Assembly (NCBI GenBank): GCA_007128995.1
Contig: SKWJ01000015.1
Span: forward strand, 1-6,117
DNA: 6,117 bases
Reading direction: 5' to 3'
Source of the DNA: Paracoccaceae bacterium
GTDB taxonomy: Bacteria; Pseudomonadota; Alphaproteobacteria; Rhodobacterales; Rhodobacteraceae
Shown piece by piece: positions 1 to 5,252 of this stretch. Numbering within the stretch: the stretch's first letter is position 1; every line of letters starts with the position of its first letter. Both the position numbers and the translations under genes were made by a program. The notes below the pieces were generated by a model. That model was not told where the DNA came from, made no database searches, and saw only the letters and a program-made list of their open reading frames with translations.

Positions 1-438
1 CCCCTTCAGGTAATCGCGCGCTGCTGCGGCTGCTGTCGTGTTCAGCTGCATGCGGAAAAATCGCGCAGCCGCATCCATGACCGAGGCAAGCTCGCCCAGA
101 TGGTCGGCTTTCTGTGCGGCGCGCGGGTCGCGTTCGGGCATTGTCATGCCAGCCTCGCGGGCCATAAGTTCGACCGCTTCCATGAACCCCAAATTCTCTG
201 TCTCGCGCAAGAAGCTGAGCGCGTCGCCCTTGGCATGACAGCCAAAACAATAATAGAATCCCTTCCTGTCATCTACATGAAAAGACGCACTTTTTTCTTG
301 ATGAAAAGGGCAGGGCGCCCAGAAATCGCCTTTGGCCTGATTCGACTTGCGCATGTCCCATGTCACTTTGCGCCCGACCACAGACGAGATCGGGACGCGG
401 TTGCGCAATTCTTCCAGAAAACCAGGGGGCAAACTCAT
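1..438 (-). CDS. dnaG: DNA primase DnaG, N-terminal part (partial at window edge)
   Basis: DnaG makes the RNA primers for lagging-strand synthesis at the replication fork. The visible 146 residues are the amino end: MSLPPGFLEELRNRV, then the CHC2 zinc-binding domain with CPFH (C43, H46) and CFGC (C64, C67), the usual Cys-x2-His-x17-Cys-x2-Cys spacing, followed by GDALSFLRE and GFMEAVELMA, which are typical of primases. The Toprim catalytic domain and the helicase-binding C-terminus lie beyond base 1, so the gene is cut by the window and not shown to be broken. The ATG at 438 is the only good start, because an in-frame TGA lies seven codons upstream with no ATG, GTG or TTG between. No clear Shine-Dalgarno site precedes it. 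It is divergent from msrB across 121 bases. Confidence 0.97.
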   Translation of the reverse strand, partial: MSLPPGFLEELRNRVPISSVVGRKVTWDMRKSNQAKGDFWAPCPFHQEKSASFHVDDRKGFYYCFGCHAKGDALSFLRETENLGFMEAVELMAREAGMTMPERDPRAAQKADHLGELASVMDAAARFFRMQLNTTAAAAARDYLKG

Positions 439-559
439 GGGGGCAATAATGACAGATCACGCAGCTTTGTAGAAGCGGGGATACGCGATGATGCAATACA
501 ATGAAACCATTGCGGCTTGAGCCCCGTATCTGAGATGTATTGCGACACAGGAGGATATC
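439..559. promoter_or_regulatory. dnaG-msrB divergent intergenic region with 8-bp inverted repeat
   Basis: This 121-base region must hold the 5' signals of both dnaG (leftward) and msrB (rightward). An exact inverted repeat is visible: GCAATACA at 493-500 and TGTATTGC at 536-543, 35 bases apart. The right arm ends five bases before the msrB Shine-Dalgarno site. A smaller nested palindrome, CAATG-AAAC-CATTG, lies at 499-512. The long repeat could be a DNA operator or the base of a hairpin in the msrB leader. I see no convincing sigma-70 promoter on either strand. Confidence 0.4.
549..554 (+). promoter_or_regulatory. msrB ribosome binding site
   Basis: A full AGGAGG Shine-Dalgarno sequence sits five bases before the ATG at 560. 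It fixes the msrB start and suggests efficient translation. Confidence 0.85.
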
Positions 560-1081
560 ATGCAACACAGGCGAACATTCTTGCTGGCAAGCGCTTGTGC
601 CTTTTTCGGCACGCGGCTTTCTGCAACCGATGGGAGTTTTCCATTCACCCTGAGCGACGACGAATGGCGTGCGCGCCTGACGCCTGCGCAATATGCTGTG
701 CTGCGCGAGCACGCAACCGAGCGCGCCTTCACAAACACCCTGATGGGAGAGCGTTCTCCGCTGCTGGATGAGGCACGGCAGGGAACTTATAATTGCGCTG
801 GATGCGGGCAGGCCGTGTATCGGTCGGACACCAAATATGACAGTCGGACCGGCTGGCCGAGCTTTTGGGATGCGATTGAGGGATCTGTCGGAACAAAAAC
901 GGATCGCAGCTTCTTCATGGTCCGTACCGAAGTGCATTGCGCCAATTGTGGTGGACATCTTGGTCATATATTCGATGACGGACCAGCGCCGACTGGCAAG
1001 CGTCACTGTATCAACGGACTGGCCATGACCTTCACGCCCGACGCGACTGGCAGTGTAGAAGGGCATCCTGTCGCAGCCTGA
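560..1081 (+). CDS. msrB: Peptide-methionine (R)-S-oxide reductase MsrB, with Tat-like signal peptide
   Basis: MsrB reduces the R epimer of methionine sulfoxide in proteins back to methionine. The 173-residue product opens with HRRTFLLASACAFFG, a twin-arginine-type signal (R4-R5, then x-F-L and a hydrophobic stretch), with likely cleavage near LSA-TDG (residue 22). Export to the periplasm is therefore inferred. The SelR domain fills the rest: FTLSDDEWRARLTPAQY, zinc ligands CAGC (C79, C82) and CANC (C127, C130), GWPSF at 98-102, GGHLGHIF at 131-138, and RHCINGLAMTF carrying the catalytic C150. The mature part has only these five cysteines. The position that holds the resolving cysteine in E. 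coli-type enzymes (CGWPSF) is T97 here, so no intramolecular disulfide partner is present. A strong AGGAGG supports the start. Confidence 0.96.
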   Translation: MQHRRTFLLASACAFFGTRLSATDGSFPFTLSDDEWRARLTPAQYAVLREHATERAFTNTLMGERSPLLDEARQGTYNCAGCGQAVYRSDTKYDSRTGWPSFWDAIEGSVGTKTDRSFFMVRTEVHCANCGGHLGHIFDDGPAPTGKRHCINGLAMTFTPDATGSVEGHPVAA

Positions 1082-1112
1082 GTTGCGCTCAGTGCTTTCA
1101 CAAACGTGAAGC
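1078..1112 (+). other. Two small adjacent hairpins after msrB
   Basis: CTGAG-TTGCG-CTCAG (1078-1092) overlaps the msrB stop codon. It is followed at once by TTCAC-AAAC-GTGAA (1097-1110), extendable to GCTT(T)CAC/GTGAAGC (1094-1112) with one bulged T. Neither is followed by a T run, so they are weak terminator candidates at best. They may instead mark the 3' end of the msrB message or a processing point before the TerB-like gene. Confidence 0.3.
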
Positions 1113-1148
1113 TGTCGCAGCCTGTCCTTCCTTGGGAATCATCGTTCT

Positions 1149-1625
1149 TTGACCTATATGCGCAACATGCCTGAAAAGACCTTTGAATGGATGCGGGGGT
1201 TCTTCAATCCCGCACGGAAAAAACCAGAACCGCCTGCCGAGTCGGGCGAACTTGCCCTTGTCGCGCTTTTGGTGCGGGCGGCGCGGGCCAACGATGATTA
1301 TGACGCCCGGCAGATCGCGCAGATCGATACAGTGGTTGCGCGGCGGTTCGGTCTGGGTCCGTTCGAGTGTGTTGCGCTGCGGCGCAGGGCCGAGACCGCC
1401 GAAGGACAGACCGGCGATACAGTGCATCTGACACGTCAGATCAAGGCTTTGGTGCCGTTTGAAGAGCGTGATGTGCTGCTGCGGGATCTGTGGTCGGTCA
1501 TTCTTGCAGATGGCGAGCGCCATGACGCCGAAAACGGAATGATGCGTCTCGTGTCAAACCTTCTTGGCCTGACAGATCGGGATTCCGCCTTTGCCCGGCA
1601 GGAAGTGCAGCGCGACATGGTGTGA
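1149..1625 (+). CDS. TerB-like tellurite-resistance family protein (uncharacterised)
   Basis: This is a small, probably cytosolic, mainly helical protein that resembles the short stand-alone TerB-like proteins (COG4103 type) common in alphaproteobacteria, whose function is not known. Visible marks are a basic/proline linker (PARKKPEPP, 21-29), then helices ELALVALLVRAARANDDYD (34-52) and LWSVILADGERHDAE (114-128). Their acidic clusters resemble the metal-binding acidic clusters of TerB. The closing segment is RLVSNLLGLTDRDSAFARQ. No other ter genes are near, so a role in tellurite resistance should not be assumed. The start is uncertain: TTG 1149 has a possible GGGAA at 1134-1138, while ATG 1158 and ATG 1167 lack a Shine-Dalgarno site, though 1167 gives the family-like length. 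It lies 67 bases after msrB on the same strand, so co-transcription is possible. Confidence 0.82.
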   Translation: MTYMRNMPEKTFEWMRGFFNPARKKPEPPAESGELALVALLVRAARANDDYDARQIAQIDTVVARRFGLGPFECVALRRRAETAEGQTGDTVHLTRQIKALVPFEERDVLLRDLWSVILADGERHDAENGMMRLVSNLLGLTDRDSAFARQEVQRDMV

Positions 1626-1799
1626 ACCGGCAATCGCGCCTGCAGCGCGCGACACTGTGTTTCCCTCTGCGTTTCCCCTCTGCGCACCGATCCCAGATCA
1701 GAGGCGCAAAGTTTTCTGGATGTTCAGCATATGGTTTAGGCCCTGAACCTGTTGCCCTTCGCTGGCTTTGTGCCGTGGCTGTTGGCCCGGACCAATTTG
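1626..1799. other. Convergent intergenic gap with weak hairpins and a short tandem repeat
   Basis: No gene is seen here. The gap separates the 3' ends of the TerB-like gene and the dehydrogenase gene. It contains a GC-rich hairpin TCGCGC-(7)-GCGCGA at 1634-1652, a near-perfect tandem repeat TTTCCCTCTGCG / TTTCCCCTCTGCG at 1660-1684, and a stem GGTTTAG-GCC-CTGAACC at 1733-1749 that needs one G-U pair in plus-strand RNA. None has a U tract, so no standard rho-independent terminator is called. Either hairpin could end transcription together with Rho. Confidence 0.5.
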
Positions 1800-3230
1800 C
1801 TATAGCCCCTTGGCGCGGTAGCTTGCCGCAACACGTTCAATCGCGACGATGAAGGCCGCAGTGCGCAAATCCTGCACATCAGGCCGGCGGTGCCATTCCT
1901 GAGAGATGGATTGATACGCAGTGCGCATCGTATCTTCCAGCCCCGAACGCACCAGTTGCAGTTCATCCGCACCCTGAAGATAGCGACGCTTGAAGTTGGG
2001 GGACAGCTCCCATCCCAAGCCCCGGTCAGATGAAAGTCGCTCTAGTTCATTGACCAGCAGCATGGCGTGTGCCTCTTCGTTGCGGCGCTGCATCCTGCCG
2101 AACCGGATATGGCTGAGGTTCTTGACCCATTCGAAATAGGACACCGTAACGCCGCCCGCATTGGCATAGAGATCCGGGATGATGATCGTGCCTTTGTCGC
2201 GCAATATGTCATCCGCGCTAGCGGTTATGGGGCCATTCGCGGCCTCGATGATAAGCGGTGCCTTGATCCGTGCTGCGTTGTTGACGTTGATGACACCTTC
2301 GAGTGCGGCAGGCACAAGGATATCGCACTCGGCTTCCAGCAGCGTGGCGCCGTCGGCGACATAGGTGCCCCCGGCAAAGCCTTTGACCCCCCCATTCTCT
2401 GCGATCCAGCCGCGCAGTGCGTCCGGGTCAATTCCGTCATCGTTGACAATGGCGCCGTCGCGCTCGATCACGGCGATGATTATCGCATCATCCTCTTCGC
2501 GCAGGAACTTGGCCGCGTGGTATCCGACATTTCCAAGCCCCTGCACGACGATGCGCTTCCCGGACAGGTTGCCCTTCAGACCGGTCCTGGCGACATCATC
2601 AGGGTGGCGAAAGAATTCCTGAAGCGCATATTGCACGCCACGTCCTGTCGCTTCGACGCGGCCCATGATGCCGCCAGCGTTCAGGGGTTTTCCAGTGACA
2701 CAGGCGCGCGCGTTGATATCGGTCGTGTTCATGCGTGCGTATTGATCGGCGATCCAGGCCATTTCGCGTTCGCCTGTCCCCATGTCTGGCGCCGGGACAT
2801 TTTGCGCCGGGTTGATCAGGTCGCGTTTGGCAAGTTCATAGGCGAAACGCCGCGTGATCTGTTCCAGTTCACGTTCATCATATTTGCGCGGATCAAGACA
2901 CAGCCCCCCTTTCGAGCCGCCGAACGGTGTCTCGACCAGGGCGCATTTGTAGGTCATCAGCGCGGCAAGAGCCTCGACCTCATTCTGGTCCACCTCGGGG
3001 GCGTAGCGAATCCCACCCTTTACGGGCTCCATATGTTCGGAATGGACCGAGCGATAACCGACAAATGTCTCGATCTTGCCGCGCAATCTCACGCCGAAGC
3101 GGACGGTATAGGTAGAATTGCAGATCCGGATCTTTTCGGCCAGACCCGGCGATAGGTCCAGATGCGCGACAGCGCGCCTGAACATGAGATCCACGTTTTC
3201 GCGAAAACCCGGTTCATTTGTATCGAGCAT
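1800..3230 (-). CDS. Glu/Leu/Phe/Val dehydrogenase, probable glutamate dehydrogenase
   Basis: The enzyme class interconverts glutamate and 2-oxoglutarate plus ammonia with NAD(P). The 476 residues show the whole family architecture. The N-terminal substrate domain has VKGGIRY (K71), MTYKCAL (K95), the catalytic-lysine motif PFGGSKGG (K107) and PAPDMGTGEREM (D149). Next come TGKPLNAGGIMGR and EATGRGV. The Rossmann domain has VVQGLGNVG (228-236), and EAANGP (329-334) and YANAGGVTVSYFEWVKN (355-371) follow. An acidic residue (E256, in AVIERDG) sits near the end of the second Rossmann strand, which in such folds usually favours NAD over NADP; this is inference. Glutamate is the likeliest substrate, but leucine or related amino acids cannot be excluded by eye. 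GGGAGGG precedes the ATG at proper spacing. The gene appears monocistronic, as TetR upstream is 170 bases away. Confidence 0.93.
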   Translation of the reverse strand: MLDTNEPGFRENVDLMFRRAVAHLDLSPGLAEKIRICNSTYTVRFGVRLRGKIETFVGYRSVHSEHMEPVKGGIRYAPEVDQNEVEALAALMTYKCALVETPFGGSKGGLCLDPRKYDERELEQITRRFAYELAKRDLINPAQNVPAPDMGTGEREMAWIADQYARMNTTDINARACVTGKPLNAGGIMGRVEATGRGVQYALQEFFRHPDDVARTGLKGNLSGKRIVVQGLGNVGYHAAKFLREEDDAIIIAVIERDGAIVNDDGIDPDALRGWIAENGGVKGFAGGTYVADGATLLEAECDILVPAALEGVINVNNAARIKAPLIIEAANGPITASADDILRDKGTIIIPDLYANAGGVTVSYFEWVKNLSHIRFGRMQRRNEEAHAMLLVNELERLSSDRGLGWELSPNFKRRYLQGADELQLVRSGLEDTMRTAYQSISQEWHRRPDVQDLRTAAFIVAIERVAASYRAKGL

Positions 3231-3236
3231 GTTGTT

Positions 3237-3243
3237 CCCTCCC
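3237..3243 (-). promoter_or_regulatory. Ribosome binding site of the dehydrogenase gene
   Basis: On the minus strand, GGGAGGG lies just upstream of the ATG at 3230, with the GGAGG core (3238-3242) seven bases from it. This strong Shine-Dalgarno site fixes the start at 3230. Confidence 0.8.
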
Positions 3244-3319
3244 GGTCATTTACTTTGCAGCCAAGTGATCGGCCTGTCTCTGCCTGCCATCGTAGCGACT
3301 TGCGCGTGTATTGAAACAG

Positions 3320-3368
3320 GGTTCAGATTAATTTCTGCTGAATAATTGGGCAAACTGAGGGCTGAACC
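3320..3368 (-). promoter_or_regulatory. Candidate promoter of the dehydrogenase gene flanked by an inverted repeat
   Basis: In the AT-rich part of the 170-base upstream region, minus-strand TTGCCC (3348-3353) and TAATCT (3325-3330) are separated by exactly 17 bases, a modest sigma-70-like pair. They are bracketed by perfect 7-base inverted arms, GGTTCAG at 3320-3326 and CTGAACC at 3362-3368, whose centres are 42 bases (about four helical turns) apart. A further CTGAA lies between at 3338-3342. The arrangement is what a repressor or looping regulator site could look like. The leader would be about 90 bases. Promoter matches are weak and unproven. Confidence 0.35.
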
Positions 3369-3400
3369 GACATCAGGTGGGCCGGTGACCGCTGGCGCAT

Positions 3401-3988
3401 TCAGGCGCCTACGGCTTTGCGCACCATCTGCCAGTAAATATCCTCGACCCGTGTCAGGCTGAGCCGACCATCTTCACGATACCATGTGTTGACACCCGTC
3501 AACATCGCGATCAGGGCAAAGGCTGCGAGTTTGGTATCAGGGATCACAAAAAGCCCTGCGGACTTGCCGCGTTCCAGCACGGTTTCAAGATGGGCCTCAT
3601 AACGCTGGCGCATCGCTTCGATCTTTCTGAAATACTCTGCTTCCAGATTGCGCAACTCCATGTAGGAAATGAACACCGCGTCCCTGCGCGCCCGGTGAAA
3701 ACGGATATGGAAACGCGTGAAGTCTTCCAGTGCTGCAAGCGGTGAGGGGGCCTCGGGCAGGGTTGCAAGTTCGTCAAGCAGACCCTGCATATGGGTCTGC
3801 AGTAACTCGAACAGCAAGGACTGCTTGTCTGGCGTATAGAGATAGAGCGTCCCGGCCTGAACGCCGACATCGGTTGCGATCTGCCGCATGGAGACGGCTG
3901 CATAACCATGTCGTGCAAACAGCCGCAAGGCCGCGTCGAGGATGCGGGGGCGGGTCGTCTCGGCTGAGGAGTTCTTCTTGCGCGCCAT
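3401..3988 (-). CDS. TetR/AcrR family transcriptional regulator
   Basis: This is a predicted one-component DNA-binding repressor of 195 residues. The N-terminal TetR helix-turn-helix is clear: RILDAALRLFARHGYAAVSM (residues 15-34) leads into RQIATDVGVQAGTLYLYTPDKQSLLFEL (35-62), with YTPDKQSLL the usual recognition-helix exit. The C-terminal ligand half includes RFHRARRDAVFISYMELRNL and ends with GVNTWYREDGRLSLTRVEDIYWQMV. That tail resembles KstR2-like regulators that sense acyl-CoA thioesters, so an acyl-CoA ligand is a guess. The reading frame stays open back to an ATG at 4060, but residue 25 of that version begins MARKKNSS, the natural start for such regulators, so 3988 is chosen. The purines CAGGG directly abut this ATG and are too close to act as a standard Shine-Dalgarno site. 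It is divergent from the lipoprotein gene, with the dehydrogenase downstream on the same strand. Confidence 0.92.
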   Translation of the reverse strand: MARKKNSSAETTRPRILDAALRLFARHGYAAVSMRQIATDVGVQAGTLYLYTPDKQSLLFELLQTHMQGLLDELATLPEAPSPLAALEDFTRFHIRFHRARRDAVFISYMELRNLEAEYFRKIEAMRQRYEAHLETVLERGKSAGLFVIPDTKLAAFALIAMLTGVNTWYREDGRLSLTRVEDIYWQMVRKAVGA

Positions 3989-4084
3989 CCCTGATACATG
4001 CCCGCGAAACAGACGCAGGTGCAAGCCCGCTTGCGCGATGAAACAGTCTCGGGCTAACATGAAAACAGGTAAGGGCAGAGGGTC
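3989..4084. promoter_or_regulatory. TetR-lipoprotein divergent region with palindrome and GAAACAG repeats
   Basis: This 96-base divergent region is a natural place for the TetR operator. It holds the palindrome GCAAG-CCCG-CTTGC (4021-4034), with one further G/C pair outside a mismatch. It also holds direct copies of GAAACAG at 4006-4012 and 4040-4046, and a variant GAAAACAG at 4061-4068. Which, if any, is bound cannot be told from sequence. Purine runs AAGGG (4071-4075) and GAGGG (4078-4082) may serve as the lipoprotein ribosome binding site. Confidence 0.35.
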
Positions 4085-4399
4085 ATGATCGGGAAATGCC
4101 GTAGTCTTGGAAGGTCAGGCCTTGTCTGGGTCCTGCCTTTGGCGCTGGCAGCGTGCCAGGTCCCGCCTGACTTGCCCGAACGGCGCGTGACTGAATCCGG
4201 TGCGCCGCCGCAGCTTCTTCCTATCTCGGCCATTCTGGATCAGGCGGCGGAAGCTTCAGGCCGCACTGTCGCAACTCGTCCCGACAGCACGCAAGAGCGC
4301 GCTTCTGCCCTGCGCGCGCGCGCTCAGGGTCTTCGCGGCCCGATCCTGCCAGAAGGCGAGCGAGAGCGTCTTTTGGCGTCAGAGCAGACCCTGCGCTGA
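4085..4399 (+). CDS. Small predicted lipoprotein of unknown function
   Basis: The 104-residue product has a classic lipoprotein signal: basic start (K4, R6, R10), hydrophobic stretch GLVWVLPLALAAC and lipobox LAAC with the lipidated cysteine at C24, followed by Q25. It should be anchored to a membrane on the periplasmic side. The remainder is short, proline-rich at first (PPDLPERR), then helical and arginine/alanine rich (ERASALRARAQGLRGPILPEGERERLLASEQ). That pattern resembles small conserved hypothetical lipoproteins I associate with Rhodobacteraceae; I do not know a function. A possible Shine-Dalgarno AAGGG lies about nine bases upstream. The gene is divergent from the TetR regulator, so regulation by it is plausible. 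Its last 21 bases overlap the end of the DUF3445 gene on the other strand. Confidence 0.75.
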   Translation: MIGKCRSLGRSGLVWVLPLALAACQVPPDLPERRVTESGAPPQLLPISAILDQAAEASGRTVATRPDSTQERASALRARAQGLRGPILPEGERERLLASEQTLR

Positions 4400-5176
4400 A
4401 TGTTCGATCTCGGCAAATGCCGTCTGTTGCTCGGGATCAAGCGCATTGCGTTGGATTATCGCCGTATGGATCGAAAAAATGACCGCATTCGAACGCGGCA
4501 GTTTCAGCAGGCATTGACGCTCTGAGCGGATATAGGCGCCATCGGGGCTCTTTTCCTTTGGCCTGTTTTCCGGTTTGGGCTGATACAGGTCGGGATTCGT
4601 GTAAACCAGCAGGTTAGCGCGCCAAAGGGGCTGCTCGGGGCGCATCATGTCGAACATGCGCTGCACCCGAAGCCCCATTTGCGGATCATAGGACGGGACC
4701 GGCTGATGAATGCGCATCAGGGGTCTGCCCAGTTTCTCTGTCAAGGTCCAGCTTGATGGAAAACACAGGACAGCGGCGCTGAGAAGGTGTTCATCTGCAC
4801 CCTCCGGTTTTTGCAGAATGCAGAAATCGGCCTGCAGCAGATGCCCGATCGTCCAGAGCGGTCGACTGCGGTCCAGCGTGACGACGCGGCCATCGGGACA
4901 CCGAGCATGCGTTTGCGCGACTTTGAAGCCATGCGTCGGCAGATCCTGCATGATTTCGCACAGCAGCTCTTCGGCTGCTTCAGCTGCCGCTGGCAGACTG
5001 GCCAGCACCTCCGTCGGGCGCTCTGCCAGAAGCTCGGCACGCGCCTGCATCTGAAGGTCATATGCAGCATCCACCATAAGCCAGTCGCGGCGCTGCAGCG
5101 GCATGGCGCCGGGCAGGCGGCGCGCATGTGGTCGCAGCCAGGGGGCAAAGGGTAGGGACGCGTGTAAGACAGGCAT
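4379..5176 (-). CDS. DUF3445 protein, heme-dependent oxidative N-demethylase family
   Basis: DUF3445 proteins have a PAS-like fold and include the heme-binding subunit of the dimethylamine-oxidising N-demethylase characterised in Pseudomonas. The 265-residue length is close to a complete DUF3445 domain. Family-like segments in order are LPGAMPLQRRDWLMVDAAY (21-39), PLWTIGHLLQADFCIL (106-121), AAVLCFPSSWTLTEKLGRPL (134-153), IHQPVPSYD (156-164), PLWRANLLVYTNPDLYQP (183-200), and IRSERQCLLKLPRSNAVIFSIHT (216-238). The flavin and iron-sulfur partner subunits of the full enzyme are not visible nearby, so this may be a stand-alone paralogue with a different substrate. The ATG at 5176 is the only start before an upstream in-frame TGA. 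It lacks a Shine-Dalgarno site, but a promoter-like pair ends just before it. It is divergent from the carboxylate-amine ligase. Confidence 0.9.
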   Translation of the reverse strand: MPVLHASLPFAPWLRPHARRLPGAMPLQRRDWLMVDAAYDLQMQARAELLAERPTEVLASLPAAAEAAEELLCEIMQDLPTHGFKVAQTHARCPDGRVVTLDRSRPLWTIGHLLQADFCILQKPEGADEHLLSAAVLCFPSSWTLTEKLGRPLMRIHQPVPSYDPQMGLRVQRMFDMMRPEQPLWRANLLVYTNPDLYQPKPENRPKEKSPDGAYIRSERQCLLKLPRSNAVIFSIHTAIIQRNALDPEQQTAFAEIEHSAQGLL

Positions 5177-5182
5177 TCGGAA

Positions 5183-5211
5183 TCGATAGGACCTTGATGC
5201 TCAGAGGTCAA
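5183..5211 (-). promoter_or_regulatory. Candidate promoter of the DUF3445 gene, possibly giving a leaderless mRNA
   Basis: On the minus strand, TTGACC (5206-5211, five of six matches to TTGACA) is followed after exactly 17 bases by TATCGA (5183-5188). The -10 box ends seven bases before the A of the ATG at 5176, so transcription would begin at or next to the start codon. The absence of a Shine-Dalgarno site agrees with a leaderless message. The -10 match is only partial. Confidence 0.4.
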
Positions 5212-5228
5212 ATATATCTTGCAGCAAT

Positions 5229-5250
5229 GCAAAAGCGCGATACGCTTTGC
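5229..5250 (+). other. Hairpin abutting the carboxylate-amine ligase start codon
   Basis: AAAGCG-CGATA-CGCTTT (5232-5248) is a perfect six-pair stem, extendable to GC(A)AAAGCG/CGCTTTGC (5229-5250) with one bulged A. It ends two bases before the ATG at 5253 and occupies the place where a ribosome binding site would be. Confidence 0.45.
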
Positions 5251-5252
5251 CG

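Noticed and set aside
587..600. Lipobox-like LASAC in the MsrB signal peptide
   Set aside because: The cysteine comes very early (residue 13), is followed by more hydrophobic residues, and the -3 position is alanine. A Tat signal cleaved later fits better.
269..1066. Minus-strand frame of 265 codons across the dnaG start and msrB
   Set aside because: It overlaps the conserved start of dnaG in another frame and all the MsrB motifs on the other strand, and the translation has no family features.
1626..1799. Rho-independent terminator between the convergent genes
   Set aside because: The hairpins are present, but no U tract follows any of them on either strand.
2067..3155. Long plus-strand open frame (362 codons) opposite the dehydrogenase
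   Set aside because: It is fully antisense to a clearly conserved enzyme gene, and its translation shows no recognisable domain. Long antisense frames are common in GC-rich genes.
3989..4060. 24-residue N-terminal extension of the TetR regulator to the ATG at 4060
   Set aside because: The extension has no TetR-like character, lacks a Shine-Dalgarno site, and would consume the divergent regulatory region. MARKK at 3988 is the usual start style.
4312..4323. (GC)6 run in the lipoprotein gene as a phase-variable repeat
   Set aside because: Six dinucleotide units are short, the frame is intact, and alternating GC arises from arginine/alanine codons.
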